Assembly (NCBI GenBank): GCA_946122785.1
Contig: CAMGYJ010000010.1
Coordinates: 34,079,608 to 34,143,607, forward strand
Source: Linum tenue
Lineage: Eukaryota > Streptophyta > Magnoliopsida > Malpighiales > Linaceae
Direction: 5' to 3'
DNA length: 64,000 nucleotides
Of this stretch, positions 10,526 through 21,853 are shown in pieces (within the stretch, counting starts at the first letter, position 1; every line of letters begins with the position of its first letter). Made by a program: the position numbers and the translations under genes. A model generated the notes under the pieces. That model was not told the DNA's origin and did no database searches. It saw only the letters and a list, made by a program, of their open reading frames with translations.

Positions 10526-11480
10526 TGATGAGGCCCTAGATGGGTTCTCAGGTTTTAGAACGGCGCAACAACGAATTAAGCTTGCACAATTCCCAAACTC
10601 GAACAAAAACAGGGGGTAAATGGTGGTTGATGGATGGTCGATTTCGTGTAATTCCACACAACGGGGAAAGACTCAAAATAGATAGGTAGAAGCTAGGGCA
10701 CGAACAAGGTGTTTACTTGTTCGATACAAGCACACAAACTACTTGGAATCCACAAAGCAATCCAACCAACTCACGAAGCAAACTTTGTGAATTGAAACTT
10801 GAAAACTCGGATTCGAAAAAAACTCATTCTGACTATTACAATGCAAGGAAACGTCTTTAAATAGACATAGACTAGCTAACCAACTCAACACGGAATCCTA
10901 AACACAAACAGACTAGGAAATCAAATGCGAACAGGAAAGGGTAAATATAATCCTAAGTCGATAAGGATTCGGATTACTCTGCAAGAGTTTTCGGACAGGT
11001 TCCATAGGATCTTGCTCTCCTTCGTTGGAAACCTTGGGAGTATGGTTTTGATCATCCAATGTCTCTACGTCGTAGTAGAAGAAACATACTTTCGTGTGGT
11101 TGCAACCTTAGGACTCGATTCTTCTTCTTACATCTCGAATAGGCCTTCAAAGCGGACTTCCCAAACTGACTTCCAGACTTTAGGCAATTTTGGCCAGTAT
11201 CTCGGTTCTGCCATGGCAAGTAAATGCACTTGAAAAACAAACTTGAAGACTTGTGGATGACCTTCCCAACTTTCAATCACATATAACCACTCTTGAACTT
11301 TAATTCCAGAACCTCTCTCTGAATTTCCATTGAGCCATGTGAGACGACCAAGCTTGCCAAGTAGGTAACCTGAAACAGATAAAACACTTTAGCCAATTTT
11401 TAGGGTTCTTATGGCTTGGTGATGTTGCTTCTTGTCTAAGCCATTCTGGATTATGGATTGAGAAAATTAGAATCATATCA
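10526..11480 (-). repeat. 5' LTR of the gypsy element
   Basis: 955 bp, TG...CA, next to the CCCCA target duplication at 11481-11485. A TATA-like TATTTAAAG (minus strand, near 10853-10866) is followed by a U5-like stretch ending at 10526. Its terminal 300 bp match the remnant at 8924-9222. Confidence 0.82.
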
Positions 11481-11485
11481 CCCCA

Positions 11486-14400
11486 CCGCCACTCTCCAAC
11501 ATAATCTCGAACAAATGCGCCTCTGACTCCTCCTCCCTTTTCACCGCTGCCACATCATTATTACCTCCGTCGTCATTATTACAGTATTGCTACATGAATA
11601 AATCGACCTGATCATGTCGAGCCACTGCGAATCGATCCTCCCCATCGAAACCAACTCCCTACTGTCCTCGTACCCAAGAGCACTACCGGGGAACTTCCCC
11701 TGCATCCCGACGAAGCAAAGGTTCGGAGTCCTCTGCGTGTTCGCCTTTCCCTGCCACCACTGTAGCTATCATCCTCCCCTCTCTGTATTCACCATCTAGA
11801 TCCACACTTCAAATGTAAAATCTCAACAGTAGCATGTGATTGAAATTTCTTATTGGTTACTCTATGGGATTAGGTTTTTTCGAAAGAATCTCGGCTTCGA
11901 ACTCTGGGCTCGTTCTCATTCATTCCGCTGTCACTCGATTTGGTCAGCTTTCCACTTTCTCACCAAGCTCAGGCGGGTCGCTAACAAGAGCACAAGGGAT
12001 TGTTTGCAGTTGATTTATGGAGATGGGAGGTGGGTCAGTGGTGCGTTGGGGGAGAATGCAATTCGCTATTCATAGGGAAGGGGAAAATTAGAAGAATTTT
12101 TTTTTAAAAAAATTTCAAAGTTGATTGTTTTTATAACTCAAAATGACATGGATAATGATATGATGACTGGTCGCTGACGTGTGCGATAATTTGGCATCCT
12201 AGTCAGCCTAACGTTAATCTAATTGACGGAGTTTCTAACGAAAATGACTAGATTTGTCACACTACCATCCAAATTTTGGGCTATTTTGTGTTTTCTGATA
12301 GCTATGATTATATTTGTCACAAACGTGAAAGTTATGGCTATACAAGTGTACTAGTTTATAACCCGGCCTGTTGGCCAGAATGTTTGTGTTTGAGTATTTA
12401 TATTTTATGTTATGTTTAATTTTATCAATTCTTTCAATTTTATTGGCAATCCTACGAACAAGATGATACATAAATAATGAATGTATAGGTTGAATATTTA
12501 TCATTTAAGTATATAAAATATAAAAATGTATACTTAATCCTATTTCATAATGATAATTAAGCCCCTGTTGAAATACTATTGGTTAATTGATTGTCAGGGG
12601 AGATAGAGTATAAAAGCTCACTGGAATTCCCACGCAACCCATAGATAATTGGAAACTAAAACTAAAATCTCATAATCCTACATAAAGGGTTCAAGTCTCT
12701 ACTTTTAGGAACAATATGCCACTAATTAAAAAAAAATGAGAGTTGTTGATTCAAGTAAACCATATACTAACAACTCAACTAAAAGGGGACCATCAAAAGT
12801 TGAGCGCAAATGACAAAATTAGGGTTACCTCCAATATACTAATAGACTCGATCAAAGTAATATGGTACAAAATTTCACGCTCCTTATCTACCAGGTCGAG
12901 TAATTTGAATAGAGAATCGACCTGAATTTTAATAAATCAATCAATGATTCCTTATTTTGAGATAGACATAGGTTGTGGTAGCTACAACAACCATAAACCT
13001 AAAGACTAATAGACACTACTATACATTGTACAACTAACTTTTTATCCTCTCTGTCTCCAATCTAGGCAATTTTTAACCCAAGATTCACTTTCTAATGCTT
13101 CTCCTGCAATTCTATTTCTGCTACTTTGATGGACTTTCTCTCTATGACCCTCAATTTCTCTTCCAATTAGGGTTCTTGTCAACTCGCTCTTCAACTCCTC
13201 AATCCTTTTCTTGTATTTGGCCAACTCATATTCCTTAGGGGCAGTTGTAATAAGATTGGTAAAACCAACTCTCATCTCCAATTCCATCAATATGCTCATA
13301 TCCTCCTTGACTGCCTTCACGTGCTCCAATTCACTTCCATGCCTTTCAATACCCTCTCCATTTTCATTAATATCATCATCATCTCTCACTTCTCTCTCTT
13401 CAACTACTCCAATTTCGCTTCCATGTCTTTCAATACCCTCCTCAATTCGATCACTACCCTTGCCAACTCCCTCTTCTCTGCCTTCATCTAATGTAGTTGA
13501 ACTTTACTTGCTACCAAATCAAAACATAATTTCTTCCCCAACTACTTCCCTTACAAAATCTAATTCCAACTCTTCTACTCCAAGTTCAACACCCCCACCT
13601 CCCAGAGCGTGGAGGCTTAACTTTAGAAATTATTATGGCTTGCAATTATATTGATGGGCACTAAAAACATCGACAAATTCAATTGTGTCTAACTAATCCT
13701 AAAACAATATCAAAATTTGATTAGTGAGCCGCACCATAAGAATCGAGATTTATGAAGAAAAATATGGTAGTGGAGAACATTAGATATGACAAAATAAAAC
13801 ATGAGCGAAAATATTGTACCTGAAAAAATAAAATGGTGATCTTATTTTATTATTTCAATAGTTAACCAAAGAACAAAAAAAAAAAAAATACAGCAAGCAA
13901 ACAACAAAAAAATAGATAGGGTGATAAAAAAGTACAATTGCCCCTGTTGTACACAAACATCTATTTAATTTCAAACAAATCTAGCATCCAAACCACCATT
14001 CAAATTTCTTTCCTATATTTTATAAATCAATCACAAACAACTTTTATAAATTGGGAAGAAAATAATAGCCTACCAGTTCAACTCAATGAACCTTTTCTAT
14101 GAAGATAAAACCCTCATTGAAGTTGAAACCTAATAACAAAAAGAAGAGCAACGACGCAAGAGATCCATCGGGCTTCAAACATCGTATTATGCAATAGGAT
14201 CAAAAGAATATTTTCTGCCTGTTCTACTCATGATACAACCTGGAAAAAAAGTCGATTTTTTTATTAGTCAGAAAGATGAAACAAATGAGACAAAGAGAAA
14301 AAAAAATGAATGACTTACATATGTGAAGCGTTTAACCTTGGACGAAGACCAACAACCCATTCAAGTTCAAAGTCTGGTATAGGAAGAGTAGTAAAGGAGG

Positions 14401-15575
14401 ACGATATAACTGATCAAACATCGTCTTCAAGAATAGAAGTATCAAAATCGTTATTGTAGTAATTCATCGATATAGGAGAGATAGAACTATTGGGCGAAAT
14501 ACTACAACACCTTTCATTTTAATTAACTATATACCTAGACCAAGAATAAAATAATAAATTTTAATAACTCATTCGAATGATTTGTGACCGATTTTATTCA
14601 TAAAGTTACCTAAATTCACTTTGTGTTGTAAATTTTATTTATAGAAGGAAAAAAATATTAATATACCCGTCATTGCAATCACATAGTTTTCACCAATTTG
14701 CACCCCAATACCCACCCCCACGGTATTACTGTTTCTCATCATCTTCCAATTTTTTCTATTATTCGATCTTCAACCTATCATTCCTTTCCTTCAAAAAATA
14801 TGTCTTCTCCAAAATTTCAAAATTATAATATAGAAAATTCTCGTACCAGTTCAAACAATTTGTAGATTAGTGGTCAATTGAATAATCTGATCAAATTTTT
14901 GTCTTTCAATCTACTCATGACTTCTTAAACCAATTGAGATCACAATGCCTACAAAGAGCCCATATTTTACAAAGTCGTAGTCGATCGCTAGTGATTAGCA
15001 TATCATCCGCATACTGGTTTGAACCATGCAAAGAGTGTGTGCTTCGTCACTCGCACCCACCATATATACGTCATTTTCTTTCTTTGCATTTGTTAATTCG
15101 CGAATTTCCCTGCTGGTTCTATCAAAACGGCATAATTCAAAGGGATCGACAAAACAATGTTGTTTTAAACCAAAACGCTAACGTTCTATAATTATTTATA
15201 TCTTCTCCTCAACTTTTGCTTACCTGCGGCCATCAACACATATTTCATCTACCAACAGTCGGGTGGGACCAACGGCAACGTTTTGCTCGTATATAATTCC
15301 ATGATTTTCCCCAAAATAGTACTGCGGCAAAAACATCCCTATAAACACGACACCGTTCTTGGCAGACCCGCAAGGAGACTTCTCTTTGCTTTGATGCCCG
15401 GACATTGTCGTACCACAGCGCTGCAGATCAGCAGCCTAAACTTTTTATATCTATTAATTTTTTACTTGCCTCCAATGTTGCGGCAATCACCAACAACGTT
15501 GTTTGAATCTTTTTCTTGCCTGTAACATTGTTTAGACAAAAAAAAATGGCCGCAATATACTAACAGGTCCTTGGA
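11486..15575. other. Four kb without a recognised gene
   Basis: Mostly AT-rich repeat-like DNA. 11490-12080 has a higher-GC patch with short frames and no known motif. 12160-12300 resembles degraded transposon ends. 15100-15540 contains short inverted repeats of the AACAAYGTTGTT type that also fill 62850-63960, so it may be another remnant of that element family. A weak acidic frame (13042-13500) is listed separately. Confidence 0.4.
13042..13500 (-). pseudogene. Unidentified acidic coiled-coil-like frame
   Basis: Minus-strand frame of 115 residues starting at 13389, extended upstream by a broken related stretch to about 13500. It is rich in Glu, Lys and Arg with heptad-like spacing (KYKKRIEELKSEL). 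The stretch ggtattgaaagRcatggaag occurs twice, suggesting a small internal duplication. No family recognised; it could be a fragment of a repeat-derived gene or chance. Confidence 0.2.
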
Positions 15576-15581
15576 TCGTAA

Positions 15582-15597
15582 CCAGGCTCTGATACTA
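15582..15597 (-). other. Pararetroviral primer-binding site (initiator tRNA-Met)
   Basis: Minus strand reads TAGTATCAGAGCCTGG. It matches the caulimovirid consensus TGGTATCAGAGC except for one base. It lies about 340 nt downstream of the predicted transcription start, where reverse transcription of the pregenomic RNA would start. Confidence 0.8.
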
Positions 15598-15651
15598 GTA
15601 AGGACGAAATGAGACAGCCAATAAGAGATTAACTTGAAAATAGTTTGTAAA

Positions 15652-15815
15652 GTAAATGATACTGGAAATGACTAGATTAGCAAAAAGTAAATACTGGAGA
15701 TGACCAGATTAGCAGAAGATAAATACTGGAGTTGACCAGTTTTGCATAAAATAAATACTGGAGATGACCAGTTGAACTAGAGATGACCAGTTATGCACGA
15801 AATAAATAAAAGCTG
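15652..15815 (-). repeat. Tandem repeats in the pararetroviral leader
   Basis: About four to five units of roughly 36 bp with the core taaatactggagatgaccag, each followed by attagca or ttttgcat and a short A-rich spacer. The last unit is truncated. They lie between the predicted start site and the primer-binding site, so they would be in the RNA leader. Confidence 0.85.
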
Positions 15816-15963
15816 AAGATGATTTGGAAAAGATGAAGTAAAACTTGATAGTTTGATAGACTTCTTACACAGGAATTCTTGAGAGAAGATGATGGGAGGA
15901 AGCTTTGCAAGAGAGCAATTCCCACTCAAAACAACTCTACTGCAACAAGTGAAGGGAGTCTCC

Positions 15964-15971
15964 TTTTATAG
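15964..15971 (-). promoter_or_regulatory. Pararetroviral TATA box
   Basis: Minus strand CTATAAAA in the context tttctctataaaaggaga, a strong plant TATA box. It sits downstream of ORF2 and upstream of the leader and primer-binding site, as in the caulimovirid pregenomic RNA promoter. Transcription would start near 15935. Confidence 0.75.
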
Positions 15972-16122
15972 AGAAATGGAGTCCCCTTTTGGTAAATAAA
16001 TTGAAAACACAATGATGACAATGTGGACACTTATATGATTATGTCACATGTCATAAAAAAAATACATTTTTAATATAAAGAAAAATAGATAATTTGTGGT
16101 CTACTTTCCATAACCAAATTGA

Positions 16123-16245
16123 GTGGGTTGGAAGTTGAGTCACTTCTTCTTTGTCTTTAGGATAGTGGGTTGGAAGTGGAGTCACTTCTTCTTTGTCTTT
16201 ATGATAGTGGAAGAAGCAATGGGGTCACTTCTTCTTTGTCTTCAA
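16123..16245 (-). repeat. Tandem repeats upstream of the pararetroviral TATA box
   Basis: Nearly three units of about 43-50 bp. On the minus strand each contains aaagacaaagaagaagtgac followed by tcMacttccaaccca in the first two. They start about 150 bp upstream of the TATA box, between it and the end of ORF2, the place of the enhancer in known caulimovirid promoters. An enhancer role is inferred. Confidence 0.8.
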
Positions 16246-16367
16246 CTTAGTGCTCAACACTTCTTCATCCGGGTCATGGTTTTGGAATGTGGAATCTGCG
16301 TCAGATATTGAGCTAGACGCCACATCTTTGAGAATTTGGAAGTATTCTTCTTCAGTCTTGGCGCCAG

Positions 16368-17654
16368 CTAAAAGAGCGCTGATTGTGGATTTTTTTGCAA
16401 AAATTGCGTTGAGGATTTTTCGATAACTTTGGACAATTCAGGATTGTTATTGAACCATTGGAGGACTTGCGGTTTGTAGGCTTGTTCTGGGCGAGGATTT
16501 GCGGCCCAATATTTGGTTTTGAAGCTGCGGCCTAGCATGGGTACCTTTGTGACGGCACAGGTTTGGTAACTTAATTCCCAGGCTGTAATCCAAGGAACTT
16601 TGATGTAGTAACAAAATTTGAGGAGGGGTAATCCTGGACCAGAATATTTTTGACAAGAGGTTTGATATCCCTCTTGTATCTCAGTTGGATAGATATTTTC
16701 AGTTGGCCCAAAAAGATCCCACCAGTGCATAAACCAGTTGGGGAAAATAATGGGAGTTTTGTAATCCTAGAAAAAACTCCAGGAGTGTCGGTACATATGG
16801 TTTTGCTTGAAGAAGGCATTAATCCAAGCTTCATGGTAATCCCAGTAATTGAAGGATTGGCAGATTTGCGGGTAATTAAGAGCAATAGTAGCAGGGAATT
16901 TTTGGTTGGTGTTTGGCTAGTAGGCCATTGGCAAGGGTGGATAATTTGGTGGATTTTGCAGGTTGAGTGGGTATTGAGTGTTTTGTCTAAAGGATCAAAT
17001 TTGTGGCAAAAGGTGACTGATCTAGTTTTTGTGAGGATAAGTTCATAACATTTGTGGATTTTGTTGAGGGATCTTGGTTTGAAGAACCACTCATTGAGGA
17101 AATGTTTGGCAGTAACATTTGGATATTGATGGTAGAAGCCATCTTCGACAACGAAAATGGGTTGAAAAGTGTTTTTCTTAAAATATGTTTGAAATCGATT
17201 TTGAGGGGCTTGGACAACCACCACCTCTTGGGTTTTGGGAAAAACGGTTTTGAGAGGGGCTATCGAAGATGCCACCTCTGTTGAGGTAGGTGCGACATCA
17301 AGATGATGTTGCTGATAGATTTGTTTGGTTTCTTCGGAAGAGATGGGGTTGGGTAGGATGCCACTTGGCGTTTGAGTATTTGAAAGAATTAGTTTAGAAG
17401 GGGAAATTGTTGAGGAAGTTGAAGCTTCAGTGGGAAGCTTTTGTATAGAACCAGAAACGACAGTAAATTTTTGAAGGTAATTTTGGGATCAATATTGATT
17501 AAAGCTTTGGATGAACTTGAGTGTGAACCAGAATTATCAGAACTTTCTTCATACTCACTTGAATGATCAGGGCTTCTTTGTTATCATCAAATATCTCTCT
17601 CCATGTTTTGATTTTGATTTTCTCTTTATCTCGCAATCTAGTGGTAGGGGGCAT
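16368..17654 (-). pseudogene. Pararetroviral ORF2-like, function unknown
   Basis: Starts at ATG 17654-17652, sharing one base with the polyprotein stop (TAATG). The first 25 codons are open (MPPTTRLRDKEKIK...), then frameshifts break it. Long pieces remain: about 16571-17275 in one frame and 16368-16730 in another, with aromatic-rich segments such as FQPIFVVEDGFYHQYPN and MHWWDLFGPTENIYP. I recall similar second ORFs next to florendovirus-like sequences in plant genomes, but no enzymatic motif is visible and I assign no role. Confidence 0.6.
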
Positions 17655-18180
17655 TATGTCTGAAGATTGCAAGCCTGAGAGTTTTCCACACTTCGTCCTC
17701 CCTGCAAAAATTCGTGAGTAAGGAAGTCTGGAAGAGAGTTTGAAGAACCATTTATAAATTGTATGTCGAAATAAAAAATGCTAAGGATGGCTTGCCATCG
17801 TGCAAATATTTGTTTAGAAGCAAGATTTTGAACATCTTTTTCCAAAATGTATTTTGCTAATTGGCAATAATGCGTAGTAAAAAAATTTTATTGAGCAAAT
17901 CATGCTAAAATTTTGAGATGCATAAAACAATAGCAAGCAGTTCTTTTTTGACAGTGGAGTAATTGATTTGGGTAGGGTTCCAATGTTTAGAAGTAACGCG
18001 TACCAACAACTCCTTATCATTTTGAATCTGCTTAAGGATTCCTCCATATCCTAGGTCAGAGGCATCGGTTTCGACGATTTTAGGGAGAAAAGGATCACTT
18101 ATGTGAAGGCACGGATGCCTCTTAATTTGCTGAACTATTTTGGTATGCTGGTCACTCCAGGGAGGGGGACTCTTTTTCAA
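17654..18180 (-). pseudogene. Pararetroviral RNase H domain
   Basis: Ribonuclease H that would degrade genomic RNA during reverse transcription. The first catalytic region (ETDASDLGYGGIL, about 18050-18080) and a second acidic position (KKELLAIV) are clear. The end of the domain (FARWQA, then NSLPDFLTHEF) is in a shifted frame at 17654-17845. A frameshift lies between about 17845 and 17905. It stops with TAA overlapping the ORF2 start. Confidence 0.8.
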
Positions 18181-18279
18181 TCTATCATGGAGAGGTTTAC
18201 AAAGAATATTGATGTTGGGATAAAAGTCAAGGACATAGTTTAAACTACCCAGGAACAGTTGTAATTGATTTTTGTCTAA

Positions 18280-18960
18280 AATTTGATCAGGAAATTAATC
18301 TGCAAATTGAAGAGATCTTTCGATTGGAACAATTGTTCCTTGACTAATGTAGCGACCCAAAAAATGTATCTTAGTTTGAAAAAGACAAAGTTTTGGTTTA
18401 GAGACAACCAGACCGTTACGTCGAGTGACTTCAAGAAATAGATTGAGATGTTTGAAATGTTGGTCAATGGACGAAGAAAAAACCAGCACATCATCAATAT
18501 AAACTATTATGAAATCAAAATAAGGAGAGTAGATTTGATTCATAATTCTTTGAAATTCCGTGGGAGCATTTTTCAAACCAAACGGCATCACGTTCCATTC
18601 ATATTGGCCAAAGGGAATGGTAAAATCAGTTTTATAGCGGTCTGTTTCTTTGATTTGGATTTGCCAAAATCCGGATTTCATGTCAAATTTAGAAAATATT
18701 AGGGACTGTGAAAGTTTCTAGAGTAGATCCTTTTGGTTGGGGATAGGATACCTAATCCATTTCAGAGCCTTATTCAACGGTTTGTAGTTTATAACAAGAC
18801 GAGGAACGCCACGTTCCTTTTCTGCATTATTAATGACATAGAAAGCAGAACAACTCCAAGGGGATTGGCTAGATCTGATAAGGTTCTTCTTGAGCAATTC
18901 TTTAATTTCTTGTCGACAATGTTTTTCAAGGTCCGAATTCATTTGGATATGCCTAGCCTT
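18280..18960 (-). pseudogene. Pararetroviral reverse transcriptase domain
   Basis: Caulimovirid reverse transcriptase. The N-terminal part (18942-18721) has SPWSCSAFYV and LVINYKPLN. An in-frame TAG at 18718-18720 follows, then the palm (18681-18295) with FGLKNAPTEFQR and the catalytic YIDD at 18490-18501. The palm frame then reaches a stop at 18295. Apart from these lesions the domain is well preserved. Confidence 0.88.
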
Positions 18961-18990
18961 GGTGGGAATGAGATTTTCTGTGAAATCTTT

Positions 18991-19690
18991 TTAGTAAGGA
19001 AGATCAACCTGATGTTGTTTTTTATGCCAAAAAGCATTGGGTGTATCAGTACAAATAGAGCTTTCAATGTGCTCTTTTAAAGAGTTGATTCGTTTTTGCA
19101 AAAGGGGTTGAGAAAGCTGTTGTAAGATTCGCTGAAAATGTATCTCATCATGCAAATAAGATATTTGATTAGTTTTACAAAGAATTATATGGTGTATATA
19201 TTTTATAGAAGAACGTCCTAGAACATTTAGGTTTCGAACTTTTGGTTTTTGGAGAAATGAGAATTCAACATTGTTTCCTAACACAACAGTGTTAATTCCT
19301 TGGTCGGTGACGGTAAAAGGTTTTAGAAGATTTAGAAAAGGTGTCCCTAAGATCACCTTTTGTTGCATGTCACGTACTAGGATAAAAAGAGTTTTGAATT
19401 CAACATTTTGATGACAAATTAAAGCATTAGAAAGTTTATATTGTATTTGAAGAGGTTAAGAGTTAGCGGTAGATAGACGCTCGAGGGTCTTTTCATAGTA
19501 CTTAGTTGGAATTAATCCTTCTTGGATGCAGTTCATGTCTGCTCCTGTATCAAGAAGGGCCACTGTGCTTAAAGTAAAATCAGAAGAAACCTGAATATTA
19601 ATGATAACATACCATTTTTGGGTAGTAATGGTAGATAAAAAACATAGAAAATCATCATCAGTTAGCATTTCCTCTGTTTCTAAACTGTTG
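18991..19690 (-). pseudogene. Pararetroviral aspartic protease domain
   Basis: Protease that would process the polyprotein. The active-site motif LLDTGADMNC is at about 19540-19570 in the frame 19668-19456. The flap and closing part (VILGTPFLNLL) comes in the next frame, 19368-18991, so at least one frameshift separates them. Confidence 0.8.
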
Positions 19691-20211
19691 GTTGCGTGAG
19701 GAGTTTCATCGAAAAAGTTGTCGGTGCTAGATGTTGATGGCTCTTCTAAAGGTTTGAGAGCTATTAAAGTTTGTAATATCTCATGATCACTATTTTGTAG
19801 CTGTCATAATTGTTGAGTTTCTTTCTTAACAATATCCAATTCCTTTTGGAAGTCAGGAAGAGAAGGATTGTGAGAATCGTTATTACTATGTCGAGAAAGG
19901 ATATCTTTGACACTATACGTCGAACCTTGATGAAAGGGATTGGTAGGTTGAGTAGTCACAGTAGGTTTCTCCATGTGCTCATGAAGCTTTTTGAAATATT
20001 TTTCTTTGAGATGAGGATTATCAATATTATTGATTAAATCTAAAATAAGCTCTTGATCTTTGGTTAAAACATTGATAGAAGATTCAGAACTTTCATCGAT
20101 GTCATCAAATTGTAAGGCCTGAAGATTCTCATCATCATCATTAGAAGAAGAAGAATCCTCATGAGAAGAGTAGTGTTGGAGAAAAAGATTATTGATTTTG
20201 TCTAAATCTTC

Positions 20212-20213
<2 letters not shown>
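19691..20213 (-). pseudogene. Pararetroviral acidic linker between coat protein and protease
   Basis: Minus-strand coding-like sequence rich in Asp, Glu and Ser (runs such as HEDSSSSNDDDENL near 20120-20160), with several lesions. It would follow the coat-protein zinc knuckle in the virus; that knuckle lies on the other half, at 36500-36540. It begins directly at the G30 run. Confidence 0.65.

Positions 20214-20243
<30 letters not shown>
20214..20243 (+). repeat. G30 homopolymer between the two pararetrovirus halves
   Basis: Thirty consecutive G. On its left the viral sequence reads leftward (linker to protease); on its right it reads rightward (leader to movement protein). It therefore marks the inversion junction. 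Such long G runs are rare and hard to sequence, so the length is uncertain. Confidence 0.9.
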
Positions 20244-20244
<1 letters not shown>

Positions 20245-20409
20245 AGGGTTTGTCTAAAACTTCTTGCTTATTATTAGTTGAGAGATGTGTACCCCATGGT
20301 TAGATCCTAGCTGAGTCCTTTGTGAGAGAGTTGTAAGACCGTCTTTGGCCGTTAATCTATCTCACCTGTAAGTTAGATCCAGCCTTTGTTTACCTTCTTT
20401 CCTCTAGTC
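20244..20409 (+). other. Pararetroviral leader, half B
   Basis: Non-coding stretch between the G30 run and the polyprotein ATG at 20410. The part catggttagatcctagctgag resembles sequence just after the primer-binding site in half A. Half B thus seems to start at about the point where half A ends. Confidence 0.55.
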
Positions 20410-21853
20410 ATGAGTTCGATTTTTAGACCTTCCTCTTCTTTCTCTAATTCTGACATCACCGGGAACCATGTGATCAACCAAGAAGAAATTAATTTTGAAA
20501 CTGTTAGTAAAGAAATTGATAATTTGCAAATTCCTAGGATTGCTCAAAAGGAAATTTATGAGCAAAGCAAATTTAACTTCCTCAATAAAATAGATTATAC
20601 CATCAAAACCGAAGAAAGAGATATTCATCTTTTTTAATGATTATGAAACCATCAAACTTTTGTCTCAAAATTCTATTCAACAACACAAAAAGAAGTACAA
20701 CTATATCCATATTGGGTTAGTTCAAGTAGGGATTAAGCCTCTATCCAAAGAAGGCCTTAATACTGCTATTTTAATGGTTTTACGAGATTGTCGGTTTCTT
20801 GAGTTTAACGACTCTTTACTTGGAACTATTGAATCCAGTCTTTGTAATGACCCAATTTACTTCAATTGTTTTCCAAACTTTACTGTCTCTCTTCATGACA
20901 AAAATATTTTAGATGTTTTAACCCTACAAATAAAAACTTTCAACTATAAAATCCAACAAGGATCTTTACCTATCTCTTTGGTTTACCGCTTACACTATAA
21001 AGCTATGAAATCTGCTTTCTCTTCTAAAGGTCTTCAATATGGTACAAAAGGGGAAACTATACTTTGGCAAACTGATTTAACTTGTACTAACACTGTTACT
21101 CCCAAAACTATCAAATGGGGAGAAGTTACTCTTCCTACAGAATGGACCCTTGAAGGAGCTACCATTCCCAGAAGAATCGACCATCGTCAGGTTAATCAAA
21201 TTACTCAACATCTTGATGGTACTGTTAACATCTCTTTTGCTAGGAACTCCATCTCTAGCATTTCTGATATAGACCCTGAATTGACAAAAGATGCTCGACA
21301 GCGCATCAATACTTTTCTTAGAAGCCAATCTTGTAGAAATATTTCTCCAATACCTACACCCACTCGACATACCTCCTCTACACTCAACTATGATCTACGA
21401 GGAATCAACAACTCCAACAACATACCTCATCCAGTTTATACTCCACCACCTCCCACAACTCTTTTTTCAAAAATAAATACCTCGAGAACACCAAATATGT
21501 CTCCTACTGCCTCACAAGCTACATTTCCTAAAGAAGAAATCCCTTCTGCTCTTGATGTCATTACACAAGAGTTCAAAATCAACAAAGAATTTCTTCGCCA
21601 TGATTTCTATTCCCAACGAAACCATTTTAAACGCGAGCAATTTTTTACTGATTACTCTAAAGAAGAACGTGTAATTATAAAAAACTCTTTCTATGATTAT
21701 CTCTATAATATACGAGAACACCATTCTTTATTTAATTGGTTCGAACAAGTCTATTCTCAATCTTCGATAAATGTTCAAACCAAGCCTATGACTTGTTTAA
21801 CTACTAATAACTCTAAGATCCAATCTATTCTCCCCCCCCCCTAATGCTCCTAT
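20410..21853 (+). pseudogene. Pararetroviral polyprotein 5' part, movement protein
   Basis: Starts at ATG 20410 (MSSIFRPSSSF) and runs to a stop at 20635-20637. A T6 run at about 20629-20634 marks a one-base shift, after which the frame is open from 20660 to 21844. The 30K-type movement protein, which enlarges plasmodesmata in living viruses, is clear around 20700-21200 (HIGLVQVGIKPL, RDCRFLEFNDSLLG, SLVYRLHYKAMK). The frame ends at a C10 run (21832-21841) just before element D, which interrupts the polyprotein at 21854. Confidence 0.87.

Larger units (their letters stand above)
8924..11480 (-). mobile_element. Internally deleted Ty3/gypsy LTR retrotransposon
   Basis: Minus-strand element with TG...CA ends, flanked by a perfect 5-bp target duplication CCCCA (8919-8923 and 11481-11485). 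Order on the minus strand: full 5' LTR (11480 to 10526), primer-binding site, gag (10496 to 9223), then the last 299 bp of the 3' LTR (9222 to 8924). All of pol and most of the 3' LTR are gone; gag runs directly into the LTR copy at 9222/9223. It cannot move without help. Identification rests on LTR identity, the target duplication and gag similarity. Confidence 0.88.
15576..20213 (-). mobile_element. Endogenous pararetrovirus, half A (linker-PR-RT-RH-ORF2-promoter-PBS)
   Basis: Minus-strand portion of an integrated caulimovirid, about 4.6 kb. Order: acidic linker after the coat protein, aspartic protease, reverse transcriptase, RNase H, a second ORF, a TATA box, repeated leader, and a Met-tRNA primer-binding site at its far end. 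It resembles florendoviruses and petuviruses, which have one large polyprotein and, in florendoviruses, a second ORF. All coding parts have stops or shifts, so it is dead. It is the complement of half B on the plus strand (20244-21853 plus 35071-36540); together they make about 7.7 kb, one genome equivalent. Assignment is by domain order and RT/PR motifs. Confidence 0.85.

Noticed and set aside
11052..11276. Open stretches within the gypsy 5' LTR
   Set aside because: They lie inside an LTR bounded by a target duplication, and no family protein is recognised.
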